Source: JBFMFB01 sp040752115 | GTDB taxonomy: Bacteria; Pseudomonadota; Gammaproteobacteria; Burkholderiales; Sulfuricellaceae | Assembly: GCA_040752115.1 (NCBI GenBank) | Contig: JBFMFB010000006.1 | Location: 23,655-87,654, forward strand | Length of the DNA stretch: 64,000 nucleotides | Direction of reading: 5' to 3' | Shown: piece by piece, positions 1 to 9,439 of the stretch | Layout: every line of letters starts with the position of its first letter | Position numbering within the stretch: position 1 is the stretch's first letter | Position numbers and translations under genes: made by a program | Notes under the pieces: model-generated | The model's input: only the letters and a program-made list of their open reading frames with translations | What the model was told of the DNA's origin: nothing | The model's database searches: none

Positions 1-1232
<1,232 letters not shown>

Positions 1233-1236
1233 GAAC

Positions 1237-1563
1237 TCAGGCGGCCTTGCCGAGCGCGTCGGCGACCAGCTTCTGCAGCTCGCCGCTCTGGAACATTTCG
1301 CGCATGATGTCGGAGCCGCCGATGAACTCGCCCTTGATGTAAAGCTGCGGGATGGTCGGCCAGTTGGCGTAGTCCTTGATGCCCTGGCGGATCTCCGGAT
1401 CGCGCAGTACGTCCACCGCGACGAACTTGTCTGCGCCGCACGCCTTGAGAATCTGCACCGCCGCGCCGGAAAAGCCGCACTGCGGGAACTGGGGTGTACC
1501 CTTCATGTACAGCACGACGGGGTTTTCGGTGACGGTTTGGCGGATGGTTTCCTGCACGCTCAT
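1237..1563 (-). CDS. grxD: Monothiol glutaredoxin, Grx4 family
   Basis: 108 residues, the normal length for a single-domain Grx4. The CGFS active site is at residues 29-32 (PQCGFSGAAVQIL), preceded by the glutathione-binding Lys of VVLYMKGTP and followed by the WPTIPQLYIKGEFIGG segment typical of the family. Grx4 proteins carry or deliver [2Fe-2S] clusters in the cytoplasm, usually in partnership with BolA-type proteins. Here a BolA gene lies about 185 bp upstream on the same strand, which supports that role. The intergenic stretch between the two holds a palindromic repeat. Confidence 0.96.
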   Translation of the reverse strand: MSVQETIRQTVTENPVVLYMKGTPQFPQCGFSGAAVQILKACGADKFVAVDVLRDPEIRQGIKDYANWPTIPQLYIKGEFIGGSDIMREMFQSGELQKLVADALGKAA

Positions 1564-1593
1564 TTTGTTTCCTTGAAAATCGTTGAATTCGGA

Positions 1594-1740
1594 TTCACCA
1601 CGAATGACACGAATTAAGCACGAATTGACACGAATAAAAGCAAATGGTTAGTCAAACACCTCGCAGGGACAGCGGGTGCCGGACAACCCCGTGATCATTC
1701 GTGAACATTCGTGCAAATTCGTGGTTAAACGCTTTTTAAA
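1594..1740. repeat. Palindromic stuttering repeat (CACGAAT type)
   Basis: Left arm repeats CACGAATGACACGAAT-like words. Right arm repeats their complement ATTCGTG and closes with TTCGTGGTTAAACGC. The arms can fold into a long imperfect hairpin between bolA and grxD. The middle is not shared with the conserved-core copies elsewhere in the window. Confidence 0.75.
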
Positions 1741-1747
1741 GCTTGCC

Positions 1748-1987
1748 TTACGCCCGGTTCGCCCACTCTTCAGGCGTCAAGGTCTTCATCGACAGCGCGT
1801 GGATTTCCTCGCGCATGCGGTCGCCCAGCGCGGCGTACACCAGCTGGTGCTGCTGCACCGTGCGCTTGCCGACAAACGCCGGACTGACGATGATGGCCTG
1901 GAAGTGGCGGCCATCGCCCGCGACCTCGATGTGATCGCACTCGAGTCCGCTCTGGATATAGCGTTGGATGTCTTCCGGGGTGACCAT
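1748..1987 (-). CDS. BolA/IbaG family protein
   Basis: 79-residue BolA-like protein starting MVTPEDIQRYIQSGL, with the family segment FQAIIVSPAFVGKRTVQQHQ and the ending EIHALSMKTLTPEEW. Its small size and its place beside an ABC-2 permease and grxD match IbaG (YrbA) rather than long BolA. The known partner of this family is a monothiol glutaredoxin with a shared [2Fe-2S] cluster, and grxD is the next gene. The reading frame stays open upstream through the permease gene; the ATG at 1987 is chosen because it gives the normal family length and lies after the permease stop. Confidence 0.93.
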   Translation of the reverse strand: MVTPEDIQRYIQSGLECDHIEVAGDGRHFQAIIVSPAFVGKRTVQQHQLVYAALGDRMREEIHALSMKTLTPEEWANRA

Positions 1988-1998
1988 TTTCTTCCTGT

Positions 1999-2754
1999 TC
2001 AGTGGCGCAGCTTGTAGCCGCTCTTGAGCAAGGCCAAAGTCGCCAATGATAACGCCAAAAAGCTGGCCGCGACAATCGCTAGGCTCACCCAGGGCGAAAT
2101 ATCCGACATGCCGAAAAACCCGTAGCGGAAGCCGTCGATCATGTAAAAGAACGGGTTGGCGTGCGACAGCCGCTGCCAGAACGGCGGCAGCGAATGGATC
2201 GAATAGAACACGCCGGAAAGGAAAGTCAGCGGCATGATGACGAAATTCTGGAACGCCGCCATCTGGTCGAACTTGTCCGCCCAGATGCCCGCGATCACCC
2301 CCATCGCGCCGAGGATGGCGCTGCCGAGCAACGCGAATGACAGCACCCAAAGCGGATGCTTCAGCGGCAGATCGATGAACAGCACCGCGATCAGCAACAC
2401 CCCCGCGCCCACCACCAGCCCGCGCACCACCGAGGCCAGCACATAGGCAAGGAAAAACTCCCGGTGCGACAAGGGCGGCAGCAGCACGAACACGATGTTC
2501 CCCGTTACCTTGGACTGGATCAGGCTGGAGGAACTGTTGGCAAAGGCATTCTGCAGCACCGCCATCATCACCAGGCCGGGAATCAAGAAGGCGGTATACG
2601 GCACGCCCGGATACACCTGCACATGCTCCGCCAGCACATGCGAGAAGATCAGCAAATACAGCAGCGCCGTCACCAGCGGCGCCAGAATGGTCTGGAACGC
2701 CACCTTCCAGAAACGCAGCAGTTCCTTGTAGAAAAGGGTGTAGAAGCCGCGCAT
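1999..2754 (-). CDS. ABC-2 type transporter permease (YadH-like)
   Basis: 251 residues with about six hydrophobic segments and the ABC-2 permease sequence KVTGNIVFVLLPPLSHREFF. It starts 2 bp after the stop of the ATP-binding gene and ends 11 bp before bolA, so the two ABC genes form one exporter unit. This YadG/YadH-type pair commonly sits next to the mla genes in betaproteobacteria. The substrate is not known. The ATG at 2754 gives MRGFYTLFYKELLRFWK, the usual start of the family; the open frame extends further upstream only as a shadow of the ATPase gene. Confidence 0.93.
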   Translation of the reverse strand: MRGFYTLFYKELLRFWKVAFQTILAPLVTALLYLLIFSHVLAEHVQVYPGVPYTAFLIPGLVMMAVLQNAFANSSSSLIQSKVTGNIVFVLLPPLSHREFFLAYVLASVVRGLVVGAGVLLIAVLFIDLPLKHPLWVLSFALLGSAILGAMGVIAGIWADKFDQMAAFQNFVIMPLTFLSGVFYSIHSLPPFWQRLSHANPFFYMIDGFRYGFFGMSDISPWVSLAIVAASFLALSLATLALLKSGYKLRH

Positions 2755-2756
2755 GT

Positions 2757-3656
2757 TCAATGCCTCGCCATGATCTGAACAAATACTTCTTCCAGGTCGG
2801 GCTGGAGCAGTTCCATTTCTTCGACGCGCACTCCGCCTTGGCGCAGTTGAGCGAGGACGTTTTCCAGTTCGGCAAAATCGTGCAGCGCCAGGGTATGCCA
2901 GCCGTTTTCCTGCGCCAGCCGCCTCGATATCAGCGATTCCGGCAAGACATCGGGGTCGAGCCTGAGCCGCATCTGGCGGCCGGAGTGGGCGGCGAGCAGG
3001 TTTTGCGTGGTGTCCAGGGCGACGATCTGTCCCTGCTTGAGCATCGCCACGCGGCTGCACAGGGTTTCGGCTTCTTCCAGGTAGTGGGTGGTGAGAACGA
3101 TGGTGTGGCCTTGCCGGTTGAGCTGGCCGATGAAGGCCCACAGGGTCTGGCGCAGTTCCACATCCACGCCCGCGGTGGGTTCGTCGAGCACGATCACCGG
3201 CGGTTTGTGCACCAGCGCCTGCGCCACCAGCACGCGCCGCTTCATGCCGCCGGAAAGCGCGCGCATGTTGGCGTTGGCCTTGGCGGTGAGGTCGAGGTGG
3301 TGGAGGATTTCGTCGATCCAGTCGTCGTTGCGCGAGAGGCCGAAGTAGCCGGACTGGATCACCAGGGTTTCGCGCACAGTGAAGAACGGGTCGAACACCA
3401 GCTCCTGCGGCACCACGCCGAGGACGCGGCGCGACTGGCGGTAATCGCCCACCACGTCGTGCCCCATGACCCGAAGCTCTCCGCGGTCGGCGCGCGCGAG
3501 GCCGGCGAGGATGTTGATGAGCGTGGATTTGCCCGCGCCGTTGGGGCCAAGCAGGGCGAAAAACTCGCCCTGCCCGATGGTCAGATCGACGCCACGCAGG
3601 GCGTGGAGCGCGCCGAAATGCTTGTGCACCTGGCGGATTTCGATGGCCGGAATCAT
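2757..3656 (-). CDS. ABC transporter ATP-binding protein (YadG-like)
   Basis: 299 residues. Walker A is GPNGAGKST (about 38-46), the signature is LSGGMKRR and Walker B is VIVLDEPTAGVD, followed by the His switch in VLTTHYLEEAE. The C-terminal 90 residues are the extra domain found in ABC-2 exporter ATPases. It pairs with the permease that follows 2 bp later. Probable function is energising export of an unknown hydrophobic or envelope substrate; this is inferred from family and from the mla context. Confidence 0.94.
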   Translation of the reverse strand: MIPAIEIRQVHKHFGALHALRGVDLTIGQGEFFALLGPNGAGKSTLINILAGLARADRGELRVMGHDVVGDYRQSRRVLGVVPQELVFDPFFTVRETLVIQSGYFGLSRNDDWIDEILHHLDLTAKANANMRALSGGMKRRVLVAQALVHKPPVIVLDEPTAGVDVELRQTLWAFIGQLNRQGHTIVLTTHYLEEAETLCSRVAMLKQGQIVALDTTQNLLAAHSGRQMRLRLDPDVLPESLISRRLAQENGWHTLALHDFAELENVLAQLRQGGVRVEEMELLQPDLEEVFVQIMARH

Positions 3657-3696
3657 GGGGAGGATGGCCTCTCCGCTGGATAGAGGGGCGGGGATA

Positions 3697-3981
3697 TTAC
3701 TCGGCCGGAATCAGTTCCAGCACGCCGTACAGCGTGGCCAGGCTCTTGAGGTTGGCGGGCAGCTTGCAAAAGCGGATCTGCCGGTTGCTGCCGCGCGCCT
3801 GCCGCATCCACTCCAGCATCAGGCTGACTGCCGACGAATCTACCTCCTCGGCCCCGGAAAAATCCACTACCAACGGCCCGTCGTTCCGGAACAGATTCAT
3901 GCTTTCATCCAGCAGCGACCTGGCGTTGGCGATGGTGATCGCCCCGCGGATGACGTAGCGTCCGTCCTCTTCTTCGATCAT
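3697..3981 (-). CDS. mlaB: MlaB, STAS-domain subunit of the Mla phospholipid transporter
   Basis: 94-residue STAS-domain protein (VIRGAITIANARSLLDES, then VVDFSGAEEVDSSAVSLMLEW). In MlaFEDB the STAS subunit binds the ATPase MlaF on the cytoplasmic side and stabilises it. The start overlaps the mlaC stop by 4 bp, implying translational coupling. Its position after mlaC is the usual order mlaF-E-D-...-C-B. Confidence 0.92.
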   Translation of the reverse strand: MIEEEDGRYVIRGAITIANARSLLDESMNLFRNDGPLVVDFSGAEEVDSSAVSLMLEWMRQARGSNRQIRFCKLPANLKSLATLYGVLELIPAE

Positions 3982-4616
3982 TTCTTCTTCGCCGTCGGGC
4001 TTTTCTGGCCGCTTTCCGAGCGGTTCTTGTCGGCCAGGGTCTTGATCAGGCCGTCGATGCCCCGGTCGCGGATCTCCTGGCCGAACGAGCTGCGATAGTT
4101 GGTTACCAGGCTGACGTTGTCCACCACCACGTCATACACTTTCCAGCCGCCGGCGGTCTTTTCCAGGGAATAATCGATCGGCACCGGCTGGCCGCCGGGC
4201 TGATTCACCACCACCTTGACGACCGCCTCGGTGTCGCCGGGCTGCATTTTCAGCGGCTTGTATTCGATGACCTGATCCTTGTAGGCAGTCAGCGAATTCG
4301 AATAGGTTCGCACCAGCAGCGTGCGGAACTCGTTCGTCAGCGCCTGCTGCTGAGCCGGAGTGGCACGCGGCCAGTATTTGCCGACCGCGAGCATGGTCAT
4401 GCGGTTGAAGTCGAAATGCGGCAGCACCTTGGTTTCGACCAGGTCCAGGATTTTTTTCTGGCTTCCGCTCTGGATTTCCTTGTCCTGGCGGAGAATGGTC
4501 AGCACTTCCTCCGAGGTCTTTTTCACCAGCACGTCGGGCGGCGTTTCCGCCGCAACCGCGGCGCCGCCGCCCAGCAGAAAAAGCCATGCCAAAAAGTTAA
4601 CCAACACTCTCTTCAT
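3978..4616 (-). CDS. mlaC: MlaC, periplasmic phospholipid carrier
   Basis: 212 residues: a signal peptide (MKRVLVNFLAWLFLLGGGAA, cut near AVAAE) followed by the MlaC/Ttg2D fold, with VETKVLPHFDFNRMTMLAVGKYW and the C-terminal VDNVSLVTNYRSSF typical of the family. It shuttles phospholipid between the outer membrane and the MlaFEDB complex. The start at 4616 is preferred over 4625 because an AAGGA box lies 8 bases upstream of it, while the same box abuts the 4625 ATG. Confidence 0.93.
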   Translation of the reverse strand: MKRVLVNFLAWLFLLGGGAAVAAETPPDVLVKKTSEEVLTILRQDKEIQSGSQKKILDLVETKVLPHFDFNRMTMLAVGKYWPRATPAQQQALTNEFRTLLVRTYSNSLTAYKDQVIEYKPLKMQPGDTEAVVKVVVNQPGGQPVPIDYSLEKTAGGWKVYDVVVDNVSLVTNYRSSFGQEIRDRGIDGLIKTLADKNRSESGQKSPTAKKK

Positions 4617-4671
4617 TCGGTTCATCCTTGCTTTTCTTTTTCCGATCCGGGCAAACTCCGCCGCCCCTCCC

Positions 4672-6027
4672 CTACGGCGACTCTCCGGTCACCTTGGCCA
4701 TCTGCGTCACCAGGACGTTGTAATCGTTCACGGTGCGCAGGTATTCCGACTGGGTCAGCGCGTAGGTCTTCAGCGCGTCGGCCAGCTTGTCGGCCCGTTC
4801 CAGACCCGCATTATAGTCGGCATAGGAAGCCACCATCCAGCGCCGCGCCGCCGCGGCACCCGCAGCGAGGTCGGTCTGGGCGCGATGATAGGCCTGCATC
4901 TGGGTATAGGTTTCCGTCACTTCGAACGGCACCCCGGCCAGCGCGAACTGATTCTTGGCGAGCAGCGCCTCCAGTTCGGCCTGCGCCTGCGCCACGCGCG
5001 CCGGCACGACATCGAACACCAGATCCCACTTCATCCCGACCACCGGGGTCAGCGCAGCGTGGTTGAACGGGTCGTAAACATAGGGATTGTTCAGCCGGTC
5101 GCGCTGCGAAGCGTAGGCAAAGCTGCCGGCGACGCCGGCATAGATGTTCGGATAAGCTTCCGCCTTCTTGGCCGCGACCAGGGCCCGCCGCGCGCGCAGG
5201 CCGGCTTCCAGTTGCGCCATTTCCGGACGGTTGGCGAGCGCCCGGCTCTGGTAGTCGGCCAGCGTATAGGCCGGCAGCGGCACCGGCCGGATGGCGCTCT
5301 CCGCCACTTCCAGCTTGCCGTCGAGGCCCATTCCCGTCAGCACCTTCAGGCCGTCCAGGCTGATCTTTTCCACTGCCTGCGCCTGCGCCAGGTACTTGTT
5401 CAGCAGGCCGCGCCCCGCCTGCAGCGCGTACAGGTCGGAATTCTTGACCATGCCGTTGTCCTCGCTCAGCCATTTCTCGGCCCGTTCGATGGCGCTTTCA
5501 ACCCTCTTCTGCACGTCCTCCAGCAGCCAGCGCGTGTCGCGCGCCGCCAGGTAGCCGTAGTAGGCGCGGGCCACGTCCACCGCCGTGCTGCTGCGCTGCG
5601 CGCGCACGTCGCCGCGCTTCACGTCGATGTTGCCCTGCGCCGCTTCGCTGTAGCGCTCGATCTTGCCGAAGGTGTAGAGCGGCTTGATGATGGAGAGCTG
5701 CAGCATGGACCAGTCCGATAGCCCGTGCAGCCTGTTGCCGTCGCCGCGGGGGGTGGTGCCGGAAGTCGCGCCGCCCTGATAGAAACCGCCTTCCACTCGG
5801 GGCGCCAAGCCGATGAACGCATTGGCTTCGAGACGCGCACCGGCGTTGGCCTGGGCCTCCTCCAGCAGGCCGCGCGCCTGCTCCACCAGATGCTCCCGCT
5901 CCTTGATGCGCGGATCGGCCGTCAGGCTCATATCTATCGCCTGCCTGAGGGTCACGGTCTCGGCATGGACGGCCATGCCGGGCGCCGCCATCAGCAAGCT
6001 CAGCGCGAAAAACCATTTCTTATTCAT
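4672..6027 (-). CDS. TolC family outer-membrane protein
   Basis: 451 residues with a signal peptide (WFFALSLLMAAPGMAVHAE) and two copies of the outer-membrane efflux fold: VTLRQAIDMSLTADPRIKE at the start and a second half near RPEMAQLEAGLRARRALV. TolC-type proteins form trimeric outer-membrane channels. It lies inside the mla operon, overlapping mlaD by 8 bases and followed 55 bp later by mlaC, in the place where many relatives carry the lipoprotein gene mlaA (vacJ). Whether it serves Mla, the YadGH-like exporter further down the operon, or another pump cannot be told. Confidence 0.9.
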   Translation of the reverse strand: MNKKWFFALSLLMAAPGMAVHAETVTLRQAIDMSLTADPRIKEREHLVEQARGLLEEAQANAGARLEANAFIGLAPRVEGGFYQGGATSGTTPRGDGNRLHGLSDWSMLQLSIIKPLYTFGKIERYSEAAQGNIDVKRGDVRAQRSSTAVDVARAYYGYLAARDTRWLLEDVQKRVESAIERAEKWLSEDNGMVKNSDLYALQAGRGLLNKYLAQAQAVEKISLDGLKVLTGMGLDGKLEVAESAIRPVPLPAYTLADYQSRALANRPEMAQLEAGLRARRALVAAKKAEAYPNIYAGVAGSFAYASQRDRLNNPYVYDPFNHAALTPVVGMKWDLVFDVVPARVAQAQAELEALLAKNQFALAGVPFEVTETYTQMQAYHRAQTDLAAGAAAARRWMVASYADYNAGLERADKLADALKTYALTQSEYLRTVNDYNVLVTQMAKVTGESP

Positions 6028-6490
6028 TTTTACCCCCTTCCGCCGCTTTCCCATACAGAAATTGACCGATCAGGTTTTCCAGCACCACCGCCGACTGGGT
6101 TTTCTGGACTTTATCGCCATCCTTCAGCCGCGCGCTGTCGCCGCCGGCATCGAGCGCGATGTACTGCTCGCCCAGCAAACCGGAAGTCATGATGCTGGCA
6201 AAGGTATCTCGGGGAAACTGGTAGCGCCTATCTACGCGGAGCATGACGACCGCTTCGTAGTTCTGGCTGTCGAACTTGATCTCGGCCACGCGGCCCACCA
6301 CCACACCGGCGCTCTTCACCGGCGCGCGCACCTTGAGTCCACCGATGTTGTTGAAATGCGCCTCCAGCAGGTAGCTGTCGGACATATTGGCACTGCCCAG
6401 GTTTCCCACCTTCAGCGCCAGGATCAGCAAGGCGCCGAGCCCTGCCGCCACGAAAACTCCCACCCACAAATCCAGCGTGGTCCGCTCCAT
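6020..6490 (-). CDS. mlaD: MlaD, MCE-domain subunit of the Mla transporter
   Basis: 156 residues. An N-terminal membrane anchor (LWVGVFVAAGLGALLILAL, about 9-27) is followed by one MCE domain: YLLEAHFNNIGGLKVRAPVK, then ASIMTSGLLGEQYIALDAGG. MlaD is the periplasmic hexamer that receives phospholipid from MlaC and passes it to MlaE. Start and stop codons of mlaE and mlaD share one base (TGATG), indicating coupling. Confidence 0.95.
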   Translation of the reverse strand: MERTTLDLWVGVFVAAGLGALLILALKVGNLGSANMSDSYLLEAHFNNIGGLKVRAPVKSAGVVVGRVAEIKFDSQNYEAVVMLRVDRRYQFPRDTFASIMTSGLLGEQYIALDAGGDSARLKDGDKVQKTQSAVVLENLIGQFLYGKAAEGGKNE

Positions 6491-7284
6491 CAGTTCCCCC
6501 GTAACATCAATGCGGTCAAAACAAAATCCAGCGCCAGCACGGCCAGCGACGAAGTCACCACGGTGCGGGTGGTGGCTCCGGATACGCCCTCCGCCGTCGG
6601 CGGCGCATCGTAACCCTCGAACAGGGCGATCGCGGTGACCGCGACGCCAAATACGAAACTCTTGATCACGCCGTTCAGCACGTCATGCCTGAAATCCACC
6701 GCGGCCTGCATCTGCGACCAGAACGAGCCCTCGTCCACGCCGATCAGCACCACCCCCACCAGATAGCCGCCGAACACCCCCACCGCGCTGAACATGGCGG
6801 CGAGAAGCGGCATGGAAATCACGCCGGCCCAGAAGCGCGGCGCCACCACGCGGGCGATGGGATTGACCGCCATCATCTCCATCGCGGACAGTTGTTCGGT
6901 CGCCTTCATCAGGCCGATTTCCGCGGTGATGGCCGAACCGGCGCGGCTGGCAAACAGCAGGGCGGCGACCACCGGCCCCAGTTCGCGCACCAGCGACAAC
7001 GCCACCAGGATGCCCAGCGCCTCCTCGGAACCGTATTTTTGCAGGGTTTCGTAGCCCTGCATCCCGAGCACCATGCCGACGAACAGGCCCGACACCAGGA
7101 TGATGATCAGCGACAGCACCCCGCTGAAATAGATTTCCCGGATGGTCAGGCCGAAGCGGCGGATGCTGGTGCCGGAATAGAGCAGGGTGAGGGCGAAGAA
7201 GCGGCTGGCATAGCCCAGGCGCCAGATGCCGTTGATCACGCGCCGCCCGATCCCTCTCAATGTCTTTGCAGGCCGGTCGAACAT
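6490..7284 (-). CDS. mlaE: MlaE, permease of the Mla phospholipid transporter
   Basis: 264-residue MlaE/Ttg2B inner-membrane permease. Recognisable segments are FVGMVLGMQGYETLQKYGSE, LVRELGPVVAALLFASRAGS and EIGLMKATEQLSAMEMM. It is the membrane core of MlaFEDB, moving phospholipid across the inner membrane surface. Its first base overlaps the mlaF stop and its last overlaps the mlaD start. Confidence 0.96.
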   Translation of the reverse strand: MFDRPAKTLRGIGRRVINGIWRLGYASRFFALTLLYSGTSIRRFGLTIREIYFSGVLSLIIILVSGLFVGMVLGMQGYETLQKYGSEEALGILVALSLVRELGPVVAALLFASRAGSAITAEIGLMKATEQLSAMEMMAVNPIARVVAPRFWAGVISMPLLAAMFSAVGVFGGYLVGVVLIGVDEGSFWSQMQAAVDFRHDVLNGVIKSFVFGVAVTAIALFEGYDAPPTAEGVSGATTRTVVTSSLAVLALDFVLTALMLRGN

Positions 7285-8090
7285 TATTGCGGTTCCAATG
7301 CCAGATCCTGACGGTAGGCGGCGGCGGGATAATGGAAAGGCACCGGCCCGTCCATTTCGCCATAGACGAACTGATGCACGAAAGGTTTTTCCGAGGCCCG
7401 CATCTCTGCCGGCGTGCCGTGCGCCACAATCGCTCCTTCCGATACAAAGTAAACGTAATCCACGATCGCCAGGGATTCATGGACATCGTGGGTCACCACG
7501 ATCGACGTGGCGCCCAGAGCATCGTTCAGGCGGCGGATCAGGTTGCCGATGACGCCGAGCGAAATGGGATCCAGCCCGGCGAACGGCTCGTCGTACATGA
7601 TCAGCATCGGATCCAGCGCCACCGCCCGCGCCAGCGCCACCCGCCGGGCCATGCCCCCGGACAGCTCGGAAGGCATGAGATTGCATGCGCCGCGCAGCCC
7701 CACGGCATGCAGCTTCATCAGCACCAGATCGCGGATCAGATTTTCCGGCAGATCGGTGTGTTCGCGCATCTGGAACGCCACATTATCGTAGACCGACATG
7801 TCGGTAAACAGCGCCCCGAACTGGAACAGCATTCCCATGCGGCGGCGCAGATGGTACAAGCCTTCCCGATCCAGCTCGTGCACCGCCTGCCCCGCCACCC
7901 GGACGGTGCCGTGCGTGGGCTTCAACTGCCCCCCGATCAGGCGCAGCGTCGTCGTCTTGCCGCAGCCGCTGCCGCCCATGATGGCCACCACCTTGCCGCG
8001 GGGGATGGACAGATTGATTCCTGACAGAACAGGCCGCTTTTCGTAGGCGAAGTTGACATCGACAAGCTCGACCAGGTTCTCGGAAGACAT
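7284..8090 (-). CDS. mlaF: MlaF, ATP-binding subunit of the Mla transporter
   Basis: 268 residues with Walker A GGSGCGKTT, signature LSGGMARR and Walker B LIMYDEPFAGLD. The C-terminal extension after VAHGTPAEM is the part that binds MlaB in studied homologues. It is the first gene of the operon and shares one base with mlaE. The region upstream has a good sigma-70-like promoter. Confidence 0.95.
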   Translation of the reverse strand: MSSENLVELVDVNFAYEKRPVLSGINLSIPRGKVVAIMGGSGCGKTTTLRLIGGQLKPTHGTVRVAGQAVHELDREGLYHLRRRMGMLFQFGALFTDMSVYDNVAFQMREHTDLPENLIRDLVLMKLHAVGLRGACNLMPSELSGGMARRVALARAVALDPMLIMYDEPFAGLDPISLGVIGNLIRRLNDALGATSIVVTHDVHESLAIVDYVYFVSEGAIVAHGTPAEMRASEKPFVHQFVYGEMDGPVPFHYPAAAYRQDLALEPQ

Positions 8091-8120
8091 CAGTGACCCG
8101 CAATATATCAGGAAAGGCGG

Positions 8121-8150
8121 ATTTTAAACCACGCCGCCGCGTTCAGCCAA
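8121..8150 (-). promoter_or_regulatory. Candidate sigma-70 promoter of the mla operon
   Basis: On the minus strand, TTGGCT (8150-8145) is followed 18 bases later by TAAAAT (8126-8121), or 17 bases to TTAAAA. Predicted transcription start is about 20-25 bases before the mlaF ATG at 8090. Seen by eye only. Confidence 0.45.
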
Positions 8151-8262
8151 ATCCGGCGCCGCAAGGCTTTCGCGAGCGGCCGCGGCAACGAAAGCTCCCG
8201 GAACTTCCTCCGCGTGCTAGAATCCCACGCTTTCTTCAGAACTTGCAGCCAAGAAAACCGTC

Positions 8263-8466
8263 ATGATTCACCTCACCGTCAACGGCGCGCCTCATGCCTT
8301 CGAGCAGCCCCTTGACCTCGCCCACCTGCTGGAACACCTGGAACTTGCCGGCAAACGCCTCGCCGTGGAGCGCAACGGCGAAATCGTGCCGCGCAGCCGT
8401 TTTCAGGAAACGCCGCTGGCGGACGGCGACCGGCTGGAGATCGTAGTGGCCGTCGGCGGCGGCTGA
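8263..8466 (+). CDS. thiS: Sulfur carrier protein ThiS
   Basis: 67 residues with the ubiquitin-like ThiS fold (MIHLTVNGAPHAFEQPLDLA) and the required C-terminal Gly-Gly (VAVGGG). The C-terminal glycine is made a thiocarboxylate that supplies sulfur for the thiamine thiazole ring. thiG follows 80 bp later. A TAGAAT box at 8218-8223 could be its -10 element. No TPP riboswitch is apparent in the short upstream region. Confidence 0.95.
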   Translation: MIHLTVNGAPHAFEQPLDLAHLLEHLELAGKRLAVERNGEIVPRSRFQETPLADGDRLEIVVAVGGG

Positions 8467-8472
8467 TATTTA

Positions 8473-8536
8473 GTGAGGGGTGAGGAGTGAGGCAAAAAAC
8501 CCCCACTCCTCACTCCTCACCCCTCACCCCTCACTG
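8473..8536. repeat. GTGAGG/CCTCAC inverted repeat between thiS and thiG
   Basis: GTGAGGGGTGAGGAGTGAGG is followed, after a short A/C-rich loop, by its complement in repeated CTCCTCACTCCTCACCCCTCAC words. This makes a stable hairpin of about 20 bp with slippage registers. It lies between thiS and the start of thiG and could attenuate thiG or tune the ThiS:ThiG ratio. Confidence 0.7.
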
Positions 8537-8546
8537 ACTTAAAGAC

Positions 8547-9326
8547 ATGGACAAACTCATCATCGCAGGCAAAGCCTACTCTTCACGCCTCCTGGTCGGC
8601 ACCGGGAAATACAAGGATTTCGATGAAACCCGCGCGGCTGTCGAAGCCAGCGGCGCGGAGATCGTCACCGTCGCCATCCGCCGCACCAACATCGGACAGA
8701 ATGCCGGCGAGCCGAACCTGCTGGATTCTCTCTCGCCGGACAAATACACCCTGCTGCCCAACACCGCCGGCTGCTACAGCGCCGAGGACGCCATCCGCAC
8801 ACTGCGCCTGGCGCGCGAACTGCTGGACGGCCACGATCTGGTAAAACTGGAAGTGCTGGGCGACCCCGACACCCTCTACCCGAACATGGTGGAAACCATC
8901 AGGGCCGCGGAAATCCTGGTGAAGGAAGGCTTCAAGGTCATGGTCTACACCTCCGACGACCCGATCATCGCCAAGCAACTGGAAGAGATCGGCTGCGTGG
9001 CGGTAATGCCGCTGGCCAGCCTGATTGGCTCCGGCATGGGCATCCTCAACCCGTGGAATCTGCAGATCATCATCGCAAACGCCAAGGTGCCGGTGCTGGT
9101 CGATGCCGGCGTGGGCACCGCCTCGGACGCCGCCATTGCCATGGAGCTGGGCTGCGACGGCGTGCTCATGAACACCGCCATCGCCGCGGCGAAAAATCCG
9201 GCGCTGATGGCCTCGGCCATGAAAAAGGCCGTCGAGGCCGGCCGCGAAGCCTTCCTTGCCGGGCGGATGCCGAAGAAGCTTTACTCCGCCAGCCCCAGCT
9301 CGCCAACCACCGGATTGATTTCCTAA
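8547..9326 (+). CDS. thiG: Thiazole synthase
   Basis: 259 residues, standard ThiG length. It contains SRLLVGTGKY, the Schiff-base lysine segment LVKLEVLGD and the phosphate-binding glycine motif PVLVDAGVGTASDAAIAMELG. It condenses DXP, dehydroglycine and ThiS thiocarboxylate to the thiamine thiazole phosphate. The stop codon TAA is part of the CCTAAAAAC edge of the repeat that follows. Confidence 0.96.
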   Translation: MDKLIIAGKAYSSRLLVGTGKYKDFDETRAAVEASGAEIVTVAIRRTNIGQNAGEPNLLDSLSPDKYTLLPNTAGCYSAEDAIRTLRLARELLDGHDLVKLEVLGDPDTLYPNMVETIRAAEILVKEGFKVMVYTSDDPIIAKQLEEIGCVAVMPLASLIGSGMGILNPWNLQIIIANAKVPVLVDAGVGTASDAAIAMELGCDGVLMNTAIAAAKNPALMASAMKKAVEAGREAFLAGRMPKKLYSASPSSPTTGLIS

Positions 9327-9432
9327 AAACTTGAACCGCGAATGAACTCGAATTTTCACGAATGTAAAAACGCCGGCAACCATCCATTCGTGGCAATTCG
9401 TGGCCATTCGTGGCCATTCGTGGCTAACCGCA
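9325..9432. repeat. Palindromic stuttering repeat (CACGAAT type) between thiG and trmB
   Basis: Left arm has CGCGAATGAACTCGAAT and CACGAATG. Right arm has four consecutive ATTCGTGGC words ending in CTAACCGC. It starts within the thiG stop and ends about 8 bp before the trmB ATG, so the hairpin would form directly ahead of the trmB ribosome-binding region. Confidence 0.75.
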
Positions 9433-9439
9433 TTTATCA

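Noticed and set aside
8100..8262. TPP riboswitch upstream of thiS
   Set aside because: No CTGAGA or ACCTGA-type THI-box elements are recognisable in the region.
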